Assembly (NCBI GenBank): GCA_045643465.1
Contig: JAZUKV010000031.1
Span: 1-17,815 of the forward strand
Direction: 5' to 3'
Source: CAG-492 sp045643465
Lineage (GTDB): Bacteria; Bacillota; Clostridia; TANB77; CAG-508
DNA: 17,815 nt
Part shown: one piece after another, positions 1-4,936 of the stretch
Numbering within the stretch: the stretch's first letter is position 1
How the letters are laid out: every line of letters begins with the position of its first letter
Notes under the pieces: generated by a model
Database searches by the model: none
Told to the model about the DNA's origin: nothing
Seen by the model: the letters and a program-made list of their open reading frames with translations, nothing else
Position numbers and translations under genes: made by a program

Positions 1-555
1 TTAGGATATAATAGAAAAGAAGAGGTATTAGAATTTAACAATAAACGCTCTTGTGGTTTATGGTTACTTTTAATAGGATTAGTGTTAGCAATTTCACTTG
101 CATGTGGAGGAGATTTTTATATTAATCCTTTTGTTTTTATGGCTGGATATTACATTTGTTTTTACATAGCTAATATAAACAAAAAAGTAAGACAACATTT
201 TTCAAACGGCAAATTTTCAAAATTCCAAATCAAAATAGTATATATTTCAATTGCATTACTATTTATACTAATGTTTTTAATCGCTGGACCTTTTTTTGCA
301 GGATTTAGATGGAAGTTTATATGGTTGGGTGTGTTATTAGCAACTGGAATACATTTTTTTATTTTATACTATACACATGGTAAATCAATGTTATTGATAG
401 GATTTCTATGCTCAATTAATGCAGTTTTAGGATATATCTTAAAAGATGTGCCATTTGTTTATTTTGGAGCTGTAGATGCTATAATTAAAATATTATTTGG
501 GTTATATTTATTGTTTTTATCAAAACCAAGTACTTCAAAAAAATATATTAAATAA
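1..555 (+). CDS. DUF6609-like multi-pass membrane protein, 5' end outside the window
   Basis: The frame is open from base 1, so the start lies upstream. The first in-window start codon (GTG at 82) falls inside a hydrophobic helix and is unlikely to be real. The 184 visible residues begin with a basic stretch containing NKRSCGLW, followed by about five to six hydrophobic segments. Short polar loops such as NINKKVRQHFSNGKFSKFQ separate them, and the end is FLSKPSTSKKYIK. The conserved-looking pieces (NPFVFMAGYY, GPFFAGFRWKFIWLG, LATGIHF, HGKSM) match my memory of DUF6609 proteins of Firmicutes, whose function is unknown. The stop overlaps the start of a recombinase remnant, so the last residues may derive from a junction. 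The membrane location is clear. The family name is from recall. Confidence 0.65.
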   Translation, partial: LGYNRKEEVLEFNNKRSCGLWLLLIGLVLAISLACGGDFYINPFVFMAGYYICFYIANINKKVRQHFSNGKFSKFQIKIVYISIALLFILMFLIAGPFFAGFRWKFIWLGVLLATGIHFFILYYTHGKSMLLIGFLCSINAVLGYILKDVPFVYFGAVDAIIKILFGLYLLFLSKPSTSKKYIK

Positions 556-840
556 AAAAACTTTAACAGGAAAAAGAAAGATACATATTAGTAATACGCT
601 TCTAAACGCATTAAAGAACTACAAGAAGAAACAAGCTTATTGCAAGAAAGTTTATGGTAATTCATATAATTACTACCATCTTGATGAATTTAGTATTTAC
701 AAAGGAAAATGGAATATGCAATGGAACAGATATAACTAGATATCCTTTTAAAATTATTCATGATGAATTAGGAATAAAGAAATGTAGATTTTATGATTTA
801 AGAGGTAGTTATGCAACCAGTATATTATATAATAAGGTAC
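554..840 (+). pseudogene. Remnant of a tyrosine recombinase (phage/transposon integrase)
   Basis: Two overlapping frames together resemble the catalytic half of a XerC/Tn916-type integrase. The first frame, from 554, reads KKTLTGKRKIHISNTLLNAL, then a KNYKKKQ region and YYHLDE. The second frame, from about 684, reads NLVFTKENG, then TDITRYPFKIIHDELGI and FYDLRGSYATSIL. The shift lies near 680-690, where intact relatives carry extra residues, so a small internal deletion is likely. The arginine of the DLRGSYAT block is the box-II catalytic residue of the family. The N-terminal arm-binding and core-binding domains are missing. The sequence stops at the first copy of the 91-bp repeat, before the LGH block and the nucleophilic tyrosine, so no active protein can be made. 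It is probably a relic of the enzyme that built or mobilised this island. Confidence 0.75.
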
Positions 841-845
841 AAGAA

Positions 846-936
846 AAATTACAATATTTATGAAAAATAGAGCAGGAATTTTATTGCAAAGTTTCTGTTC
901 TTGTCATATAATTAGATTATACAGAAAAATAGTAAT
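846..936 (+). repeat. Promoter-bearing intergenic repeat, copy 1
   Basis: These 91 bp are identical, base for base, to 2210-2300 and about 80% similar to 2541-2627. The unit begins AAATTACAATATTTATG and ends AGAAAAATAGTAAT. It contains a promoter and 7-bp inverted arms, TTTCTGT (892-898) and ACAGAAA (921-927), around the -10 region. It abuts the truncated 3' side of the recombinase remnant and precedes the barstar gene. Perfect identity at an intergenic site implies recent duplication, recombination or gene conversion. Confidence 0.9.
884..912 (+). promoter_or_regulatory. Promoter inside repeat copy 1, reading into the barstar gene
   Basis: TTGCAA at 884-889 and TATAAT at 907-912 are separated by 17 bp, the ideal sigma-A spacing. 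Transcription would begin near 919, leaving a leader of about 55 nt before the ATG at 974. The same two hexamers and spacing are kept in all three repeat copies, including the diverged one, which supports function. Confidence 0.7.
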
Positions 937-973
937 ATGTATACAAAAATAGAAATAGTGAAAGGATGATTTT

Positions 974-1267
974 ATGAAAGAGTTTATTTTGGATGGAAAT
1001 AATTTTGATAGTTTAGAAGGATTTTACAATGAAATTGATAAATTATTAACAAAAGATTTAAGTTGGAAAACAGGACATAATTATGACGCATTTAATGATT
1101 TATTACGAGGAGGATTTGGAGTCTTTGATGAAGGACCTATATTAATTAAATGGTTAAATTATAACAAGAGCAAAAAAGATTTAGGAAATGAAGTGATTTT
1201 GCAATTATTAGAAATAATATTGGATTTTAATAATTCTGGTCATGAATGTAGATTAGAACTTTATTAA
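974..1267 (+). CDS. Barstar-family ribonuclease inhibitor (orphan immunity protein)
   Basis: This 97-residue acidic, cytoplasmic protein has the barstar layout. A first strand (EFILDGNNF) leads into a helix (SLEGFYNEIDKLL). The central barnase-binding helix reads HNYDAFNDLLRGGFG, and the protein ends with a strand, GHECRLELY. Asp38 and Asp42 fall where barstar has its two key barnase-contacting aspartates. Barstar proteins block the active site of secreted barnase-type RNases. No barnase or polymorphic toxin gene lies beside it, so it may protect against RNase toxins delivered by neighbours. A usable AAGGATGA ribosome site precedes the ATG, and the promoter is in repeat copy 1. Length fits the family (about 90-100). 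The fold assignment is by motif and is fairly secure. Confidence 0.85.
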   Translation: MKEFILDGNNFDSLEGFYNEIDKLLTKDLSWKTGHNYDAFNDLLRGGFGVFDEGPILIKWLNYNKSKKDLGNEVILQLLEIILDFNNSGHECRLELY

Positions 1268-1274
1268 TTTAACT

Positions 1275-1345
1275 TTACAATTAATGAGTGAAAATAGTAA
1301 TTTTCTTGATTGATGTCAGTATGTTACAATCGATTATGAGATTAT
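1275..1345 (+). repeat. Possible decayed copy of the intergenic repeat
   Basis: The spacer between the barstar and protease genes keeps, in order, several pieces of the 91-bp repeat: TTACAAT (1275-1281), GAAAATAG, ATTTT with TTG, a TACAAT box preceded by TG (extended -10, 1322-1330), then GATTATGAGA. The gap between TTGATT (1306-1311) and TACAAT is only 13 bp, as if 4 bp had been lost. Similarity is weak and needs an alignment. If real, every gene of the array is preceded by a copy. Confidence 0.35.
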
Positions 1346-1369
1346 TTTAGAGATGAAAGGATTGAAAGT

Positions 1370-2179
1370 ATGAAAGGTACATGGAAAGCAATTGCTTATT
1401 TTGTTCTGTATTTTGGAGTAACAATGATTTTACAAATGCTGTTATCTATAGTATTTATGGCAATAGGTGTAGCGAATGGTCTTAATGAAGAGTCTTTGAT
1501 TATGGAGTTTGCAAACAATAATAGTTTGGGAATGACAGTTATTTCGGGTATACTGACTGTGGGGGTTCTGTATCTAGTTTTCAAGCTTCGCAAAAAGCAA
1601 GTTAAGCAAGAATGGAAACTTAATCGATTTAAAATTAAAAATGTTGTTTTAGCATCTGTAATAGCATTTTCATTCTCATTCTTGTTTGCTTTATGTACAT
1701 ATAACGTACCTATGGAAAACTCAATAATGATATCCAAATCAGTTGATTTTTATAACGAAAGAGTTCCACTGTTTGGGACTATAATGATGGTGGCTAATTT
1801 ATTAGTAATAGCTCCTATTGCAGAGGAAATTGCACTAAGAGGAATTGTTTATACAAGAGCTGAAAAGACCACAAATGCAGTAACAGCTATTATAGTGAGT
1901 TCTATCTTATTTGGACTAATGCATTTCATGGCAGGTGGAATTGTACTGGTAATTGGTGCAACACTAATGGCATTGATTTTTGGCTATATATTCTATAAGT
2001 TTAAGTCTTTATGGGTATGTATTATAGCCCATGCTGTTGCGAATTTGCCAGATTTTATTCTTTATAATAAGCCAGATATTTCGGGTGGTATATTCTGGGG
2101 AGTAGTAATATTTTTTCTATGTGTGTTTATTGCAGGTGTGTTTGTTATTCAAAAAACAACTCAAAATGATAAAGTATAG
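1370..2179 (+). CDS. CPBP-family intramembrane glutamic endopeptidase (CAAX/Abi type)
   Basis: This is a 269-residue membrane protein with about seven to eight hydrophobic segments. The three signature motifs of the CPBP (CAAX protease and bacteriocin-processing) family are intact: EEIALRG with Glu152, Glu153 and Arg157; FGLMHF with His185; and HAVAN with His221 and Asn225. In the family the glutamates and histidines form the active site inside the membrane. Bacterial members include bacteriocin self-immunity proteins such as SkkI and PlnI, and abortive-infection proteins. That fits a defensive role next to a barstar immunity gene, but the substrate cannot be read from sequence. ATG1370 has AAAGGA upstream. 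Base usage is less AT-rich than its neighbours, for example a run of five G at 1561-1565 and several CTG codons, which suggests a separate origin. Confidence 0.88.
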   Translation: MKGTWKAIAYFVLYFGVTMILQMLLSIVFMAIGVANGLNEESLIMEFANNNSLGMTVISGILTVGVLYLVFKLRKKQVKQEWKLNRFKIKNVVLASVIAFSFSFLFALCTYNVPMENSIMISKSVDFYNERVPLFGTIMMVANLLVIAPIAEEIALRGIVYTRAEKTTNAVTAIIVSSILFGLMHFMAGGIVLVIGATLMALIFGYIFYKFKSLWVCIIAHAVANLPDFILYNKPDISGGIFWGVVIFFLCVFIAGVFVIQKTTQNDKV

Positions 2180-2209
2180 TCACACCAAAATTCAGTTTGC
2201 CAGAGTGAG

Positions 2210-2300
2210 AAATTACAATATTTATGAAAAATAGAGCAGGAATTTTATTGCAAAGTTTCTGTTCTTGTCATATAATTAGATTATACAGAAAAATAGTAAT
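2210..2300 (+). repeat. Promoter-bearing intergenic repeat, copy 2
   Basis: It is identical over 91 bp to 846-936. It starts 31 bp after the protease stop and ends 19 bp before the TTG start of the small membrane protein. The 7-bp inverted arms around the -10 are at 2256-2262 and 2285-2291. Confidence 0.9.
2248..2276 (+). promoter_or_regulatory. Promoter inside repeat copy 2
   Basis: TTGCAA (2248-2253), a 17-bp spacer and TATAAT (2271-2276) read toward the 71-aa membrane protein. The predicted start near 2283 gives a leader of about 37 nt carrying a GAGAGGGAG ribosome site. Confidence 0.7.
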
Positions 2301-2319
2301 TTGAGAGGGAGTGATTGAA

Positions 2320-2535
2320 TTGAAATTAGTTAAGAACACTATATTATATTTATTACTTTTGATAGTAATGATTGTAGGTGGAACTGCAGTGTTAAAAATA
2401 TTTGATTTACTTTTAAAATTAGGATATGAAAATATTTGGTTGTCTGGATTTAAAGTAGGATTTATTGCTTGGATTGGTATGATAATTAATGAATATTATC
2501 ATTTTATTAAAGATAATAAGAAAAATAATAAGTAA
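2320..2535 (+). CDS. Small two-helix membrane protein, unknown function
   Basis: I do not recognise this 71-residue protein. It has a basic N-terminus (MKLVK), a strong hydrophobic helix (about residues 6-25), a short amphipathic stretch (LKIFDLLLKLGYENIW), a second helix (about 41-60), and a lysine/asparagine-rich cytoplasmic tail. TTG at 2320 is chosen as the start because the GAGGGAG ribosome site lies about 8 nt upstream. The alternative GTG at 2311 touches that site. It is expressed from repeat copy 2 and sits between copies 2 and 3 as a one-gene unit. Small proteins of this shape are often immunity proteins, but nothing in the sequence proves that. Confidence 0.65.
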   Translation: MKLVKNTILYLLLLIVMIVGGTAVLKIFDLLLKLGYENIWLSGFKVGFIAWIGMIINEYYHFIKDNKKNNK

Positions 2536-2540
2536 TTGAT

Positions 2541-2627
2541 AAATTACAATATCTATGAAAGTAGAGCGAAAATTTTATTGCAAAGTTTCTAATCTTTTTA
2601 TATAATTGGAACATAACAGAAATAATT
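2541..2627 (+). repeat. Promoter-bearing intergenic repeat, copy 3 (diverged)
   Basis: It aligns with copies 1 and 2 along its length at roughly 80% identity with one or two single-base gaps. The start AAATTACAATAT and the block TTTTATTGCAAAGTTTCT are unchanged, as is TATATAATT around the -10. Differences cluster between the promoter boxes and at the 3' end. It begins 6 bp after the previous stop codon. Conservation of the promoter with drift elsewhere points to selection on the promoter. Confidence 0.82.
2578..2606 (+). promoter_or_regulatory. Promoter inside repeat copy 3
   Basis: TTGCAA (2578-2583), 17 bp, and TATAAT (2601-2606) are the same boxes and spacing as in copies 1 and 2 despite changes in the spacer. 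It reads into the HD-domain gene, whose GGAGG ribosome site is at 2630-2634. Confidence 0.68.
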
Positions 2628-2643
2628 ATGGAGGATAGAAATA

Positions 2644-3276
2644 ATGCTAAAAGATATGAATAATAAAAATTATATAAAAAATCAAAATTATTATAATAAA
2701 TGTAATTCAATTATAAATAATGATATACTAAAATTATATTATCAATTTATTCACTTAAAAAACATATATAGACAAGGTTGGTTAACTAGTTTGCTTGGAA
2801 TGGATTATGAAAGCAAAATTGAGTCTGTAGCTGATCATAGTTGGGCTGTAACAATATTAGCTATGTCTATTATTGAAAAATATGGTTTGAATCTAGATAT
2901 TTCAAAATGTTTGAAATTATCATTAGTACATGAGTTAGGAGAAATATATGCTGGAGATTTTATTCCAAATCAAATTAATAAAGAGCAAAAACATAAATTA
3001 GAAGAAAATGCTGTAGACAAATTATTTGAAAATATTGAATTTGATAATGATTTTAAGTTGTTATGGCTAGAGTATGAAAATAAACAATCAGAGGAAGCAA
3101 AATTCATAAAACAGGTTGATAAATTAGAATGTATCTTACAAGCAGGTGCTTATGGATTAAATTCTAAATATATAAAAGGTGCTGATGACATTACAATACC
3201 TTGCTTAAAAGAGATTTTAAGTGAAGTGTATGAAATAACAGAAAATCAAGAACTACCGCTTTGTCATAGAAAATAA
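2644..3276 (+). CDS. HD-domain (YfbR/HDDC2-like) phosphohydrolase with an HE variant motif
   Basis: This 210-residue soluble protein has an HD_3-type domain from about residue 30 to 200. It matches the 5'-deoxynucleotidase YfbR/HDDC2 pattern: YRQGW with Arg43, ESVADHSWAV with His65, LVHELGEIYAGD with His96, Glu97, Glu100 and Asp104, and VDKLE with Asp159. Characterised members remove phosphate from nucleoside monophosphates using a metal held by these residues. The aspartate of the namesame HD pair is glutamate here (His96-Glu97). That could change metal affinity or occur naturally in a subfamily. The first 28 residues are Asn/Lys/Tyr-rich and outside the domain. ATG2644 has GGAGG 9 nt upstream. 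Nucleotide-degrading HD enzymes can act in phage defence, but a house-cleaning role is equally possible. Confidence 0.78.
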   Translation: MLKDMNNKNYIKNQNYYNKCNSIINNDILKLYYQFIHLKNIYRQGWLTSLLGMDYESKIESVADHSWAVTILAMSIIEKYGLNLDISKCLKLSLVHELGEIYAGDFIPNQINKEQKHKLEENAVDKLFENIEFDNDFKLLWLEYENKQSEEAKFIKQVDKLECILQAGAYGLNSKYIKGADDITIPCLKEILSEVYEITENQELPLCHRK

Positions 3277-3287
3277 AAAGGTATCTA

Positions 3288-3310
3288 AAATTACAATTTT
3301 TGCGAATAAT
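3288..3310 (+). repeat. Possible left-end fragment of the intergenic repeat
   Basis: Twelve bases after the HD gene's stop, the repeat's first ten bases AAATTACAAT reappear (3288-3297), followed by TTT and GCGAA, which resembles the repeat's TTTATGAA. Similarity then fades. This may be the truncated last unit of the array or chance in AT-rich DNA. Confidence 0.3.
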
Positions 3311-3355
3311 TGTCTACTAAAATTTATAATTAAAAATATAGTACACAAAAAATAT

Positions 3356-3384
3356 TTGACATATTACAAATATAATTGTATATT
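3356..3384 (+). promoter_or_regulatory. Strong sigma-A-type promoter for a short transcript
   Basis: A consensus TTGACA (3356-3361) is followed after exactly 17 bp by TATATT (3379-3384). No start codon with a ribosome site follows, and a terminator-like hairpin begins about 25 nt after the predicted start at about 3391. The transcript should therefore be a short RNA. Confidence 0.68.
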
Positions 3385-3390
3385 ATGTGT

Positions 3391-3487
3391 AGCAGATGTC
3401 ATTGATTAACAACTAGAGTTAAGTGTGTGGTAGCATTTAACTCTTTTTATTTTGAGAAGAAGCAAAGAGTGGTAGATCTTTGCTTCT
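3391..3487 (+). ncRNA. Candidate small RNA: two tandem stem-loops sharing a GTGGTAG loop
   Basis: Hairpin A pairs 3415-3425 (AGAGTTAAGTG) with 3434-3444 (CATTTAACTCT), with one G-U pair and the loop TGTGGTAG. Hairpin B pairs 3458-3468 (AGAAGCAAAGA) with 3477-3487 (TCTTTGCTTCT), 11 perfect pairs, with the loop GTGGTAGA. The stems are unrelated but the loop GTGGTAG is the same, so the loop itself is probably what is recognised. A strong promoter lies just upstream. It could be a copy-control or antisense RNA of the mobilisable element, an attenuator, or a protein-binding RNA. I know no family that matches. Confidence 0.45.
3415..3453 (+). terminator. Intrinsic terminator-like hairpin A
   Basis: An 11-bp stem with one G-U pair (3415-3425 with 3434-3444) runs straight into a T-rich tract (CTCTTTTTATTTT). 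It would end transcription from the promoter at 3356-3384 after about 60 nt. Some read-through would include hairpin B. Confidence 0.55.
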
Positions 3488-3514
3488 AAGATTATTACTA
3501 ATTTTAAAAAAATT

Positions 3515-4630
3515 TTATAACTCATCTTCATCTTCCATTTCATTATCAACAAGCTCTTCAAATTTAATTTGTTTATCTATATCCATAAACGTATTTGTTT
3601 CTTTTTCAAAATCTCGTATAAACTCATCCTCTGACGATACAGAGAATTTATTACATATCCATTTAATAAATTTATTTAAAGTATTTTCAATAGTTTTAAT
3701 TGCTTTCTTTAGATAATAATTTTCATTTTCTAATTTATAATTTTCTCCTTTATATTCCATATTAATTTTTCGTAAATGACTATTTTCAGTTTCAAGCTTA
3801 CTAGCTTTTTCAACAGCAGTAACATGTTTATTTAATTCAGTATGTAATTTAATATTATCTTCACATAATTTACTTATCAGTTCATCTTTGGGTTTTATAA
3901 TTTCTTCTTGTATTTTTTTATCTCTGTTTAATGTTAATTTATTAAATTCTGAAATAGTAGGCGTTTGAGGTACCTCAATTTTTATATCATTAAGTACAGT
4001 CTTTGAATTTTCAAAGTTGGTTATATTTTTATAATCTTCTACTGATAGATGAACTCTTTCTGTTGTATTACCTCGTTCTAAGTCAAATCCATTTTGAACC
4101 ATATATTCATAGAAAGCATCCTGCAATCTACGATAACTATCTTTTTCTTTCCAAAATTCACTACAAGCAATTTTATCTATTTCATTTCCTTTTTTGTCTA
4201 TTGTGTGAACTACTGGGATAAAAAGTAGGTGCATATGTGGTGTTTCCTCGTCCATATGCACCTTTGCGGATAGAATATATTTTTCTTTTAATTGTTTATA
4301 TTCGCAAACAAATTTATAAGCGGTTTCAAAATATCTTTTAGTTTTATCTTCTCCAATAGCTTCAAAGAATGATTTATCAGATGTGATTATGTATTCACAA
4401 GCAATATTGCTTACATTTTTTATTTGACCTTTTAAATTGTATTTGTCTTTTATATAATCAAATTCTTTTTCATAAGTGTGGGTACAATCTTTTAGTGAAT
4501 AGTTTAAATGTGTTTTTGTTCTATCAATATTCTTGTTGGAATAGTTGTGATTTTTCCTTTCGTTGTGTCTGTAAATTCCTTTTAAATTTTCTCTTTTGTA
4601 TTTCTCATTTCGAATTATTGCGTAACTCAT
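3515..4630 (-). CDS. MobV-family relaxase (plasmid recombination/mobilisation protein)
   Basis: This 371-residue protein nicks one DNA strand at oriT and stays covalently bound to it, so that a mobilisable element can be transferred by a helper conjugation system. Near the N-terminus, GIYRHNERK places His22 where MobM of pMV158 has its nucleophilic histidine, and THLNYSL is the next family block. The metal-binding motif HMDEETPHMH is at residues 125-134 (HxDExTPHxH). From about residue 245 to 340 the protein is a long Lys/Glu-rich coiled coil, ending in an acidic tail (DNEMEDEDEL). The start at 4630 is chosen because AAAGGAG lies 8 nt upstream. An in-frame TTG at 4648 overlaps that site. The matching oriT lies just upstream of the gene, as is usual. 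No replication initiator gene is present, so the element is integrated or a remnant. The catalytic motifs look intact. Confidence 0.92.
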   Translation of the reverse strand: MSYAIIRNEKYKRENLKGIYRHNERKNHNYSNKNIDRTKTHLNYSLKDCTHTYEKEFDYIKDKYNLKGQIKNVSNIACEYIITSDKSFFEAIGEDKTKRYFETAYKFVCEYKQLKEKYILSAKVHMDEETPHMHLLFIPVVHTIDKKGNEIDKIACSEFWKEKDSYRRLQDAFYEYMVQNGFDLERGNTTERVHLSVEDYKNITNFENSKTVLNDIKIEVPQTPTISEFNKLTLNRDKKIQEEIIKPKDELISKLCEDNIKLHTELNKHVTAVEKASKLETENSHLRKINMEYKGENYKLENENYYLKKAIKTIENTLNKFIKWICNKFSVSSEDEFIRDFEKETNTFMDIDKQIKFEELVDNEMEDEDEL

Positions 4631-4689
4631 ATTATCAGCTCCTTTCAAAAAATACTTTTCTCTTTAATTAAAATTGGTAACTTATTTCG

Positions 4690-4743
4690 AAGTATTGTAA
4701 CACACTACAACACTTTTGACCTGAGGCAAAAGTGTTAGTGTGG
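4690..4743 (-). other. MobV-type origin of transfer (oriT)
   Basis: On the minus strand the site contains TAGTGTG/TTA (plus 4698-4707), the nick sequence known from pMV158-class oriTs. The cut is expected between plus positions 4700 and 4701. Two overlapping inverted repeats share the nick region as in pMV158. One pairs plus 4690-4699 (AAGTATTGTA) with 4706-4715 (TACAACACTT), one mismatch. The other pairs 4709-4718 (AACACTTTTG) with 4727-4736 (CAAAAGTGTT) and extends outward with CACACTA against TAGTGTG. The two hairpins are mutually exclusive. The site is about 60 bp upstream of the relaxase start. Confidence 0.82.
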
Positions 4744-4862
4744 CAGGAACGTATTTCCTGCACCTTTTTCAAAAATTGCTTGATTGCAATTTTTGGAATA
4801 ACTAAAGTATGCTTATTGCAACTTTAGTTATTAATATAATTTTGCAAATTGCAAGATTATAT
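4743..4862. repeat. Run of four adjacent inverted repeats beside oriT
   Basis: Four consecutive hairpins fill 120 bp with almost no spacer. The first is GCAGGAA (4743-4749) with TTCCTGC (4755-4761). The second is CAAAAATTGC (4770-4779) with GCAATTTTTG (4786-4795). The third is AATAACTAAAGT (4797-4808) with ACTTTAGTTATT (4821-4832), 12 perfect pairs. The fourth is ATATAATTTTGCAA (4834-4847) with TTGCAAGATTATAT (4849-4862), 13 of 14 pairs and a one-base loop. TTGCAA or TTGCAAT recurs in the last three. Such stacks occur at single-strand origins and transfer regions of rolling-circle plasmids. No coding potential is visible between the relaxase start and the antitoxin end (4631-4936). Confidence 0.65.
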
Positions 4863-4876
4863 GGGGTCTATCGTAA

Positions 4877-4925
4877 CAATAAAAAATCGCTCTAGATTTT
4901 TGAATCTAAAACGATTTTTTTATTG
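4877..4925 (-). terminator. Long-stem terminator of the relB-like gene
   Basis: The outer stem pairs CAATAAAAAATCG (4877-4889) with its complement ending at 4925 (one extra T). An inner stem pairs TAGATT (4893-4898) with AATCTA (4903-4908). Read on the minus strand it follows the antitoxin stop by 11 bp and ends in a T-rich stretch. The A/T tracts on both sides would let it work in either direction, isolating the antitoxin from the oriT region. Confidence 0.7.
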
Positions 4926-4936
4926 TATTTCAAGCA

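Noticed and set aside
654..863. 69-codon open frame as an independent gene
   Set aside because: It is the second frame of the recombinase remnant and then runs into repeat copy 1. It has no ribosome site.
846..936. Repeat unit as a classical integron attC site
   Set aside because: attC sites fold as long imperfect palindromes with conserved RYYYAAC/GTTRRRY ends. This unit has only short 7-bp arms and carries a promoter, so it is a different kind of repeat.
1396..1737. Minus-strand open frame of 113 codons inside the CPBP protease gene
   Set aside because: It is antisense to a gene with intact family motifs, lacks a ribosome site, and its product resembles nothing known.
846..2627. Repeats as a CRISPR array
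   Set aside because: There are only three copies of about 90 bp, separated by whole genes, and no cas genes.
3480..3716. Plus-strand open frame of 78 codons at the end of the relaxase gene
   Set aside because: Its Ser-rich low-complexity product is the complement of the acidic C-terminal tail of the relaxase, with no start signal.
4743..4862. Inverted-repeat block as a miniature transposon (MITE)
   Set aside because: There are no matching terminal inverted repeats at its two ends and no target-site duplication. The arms form separate adjacent hairpins.
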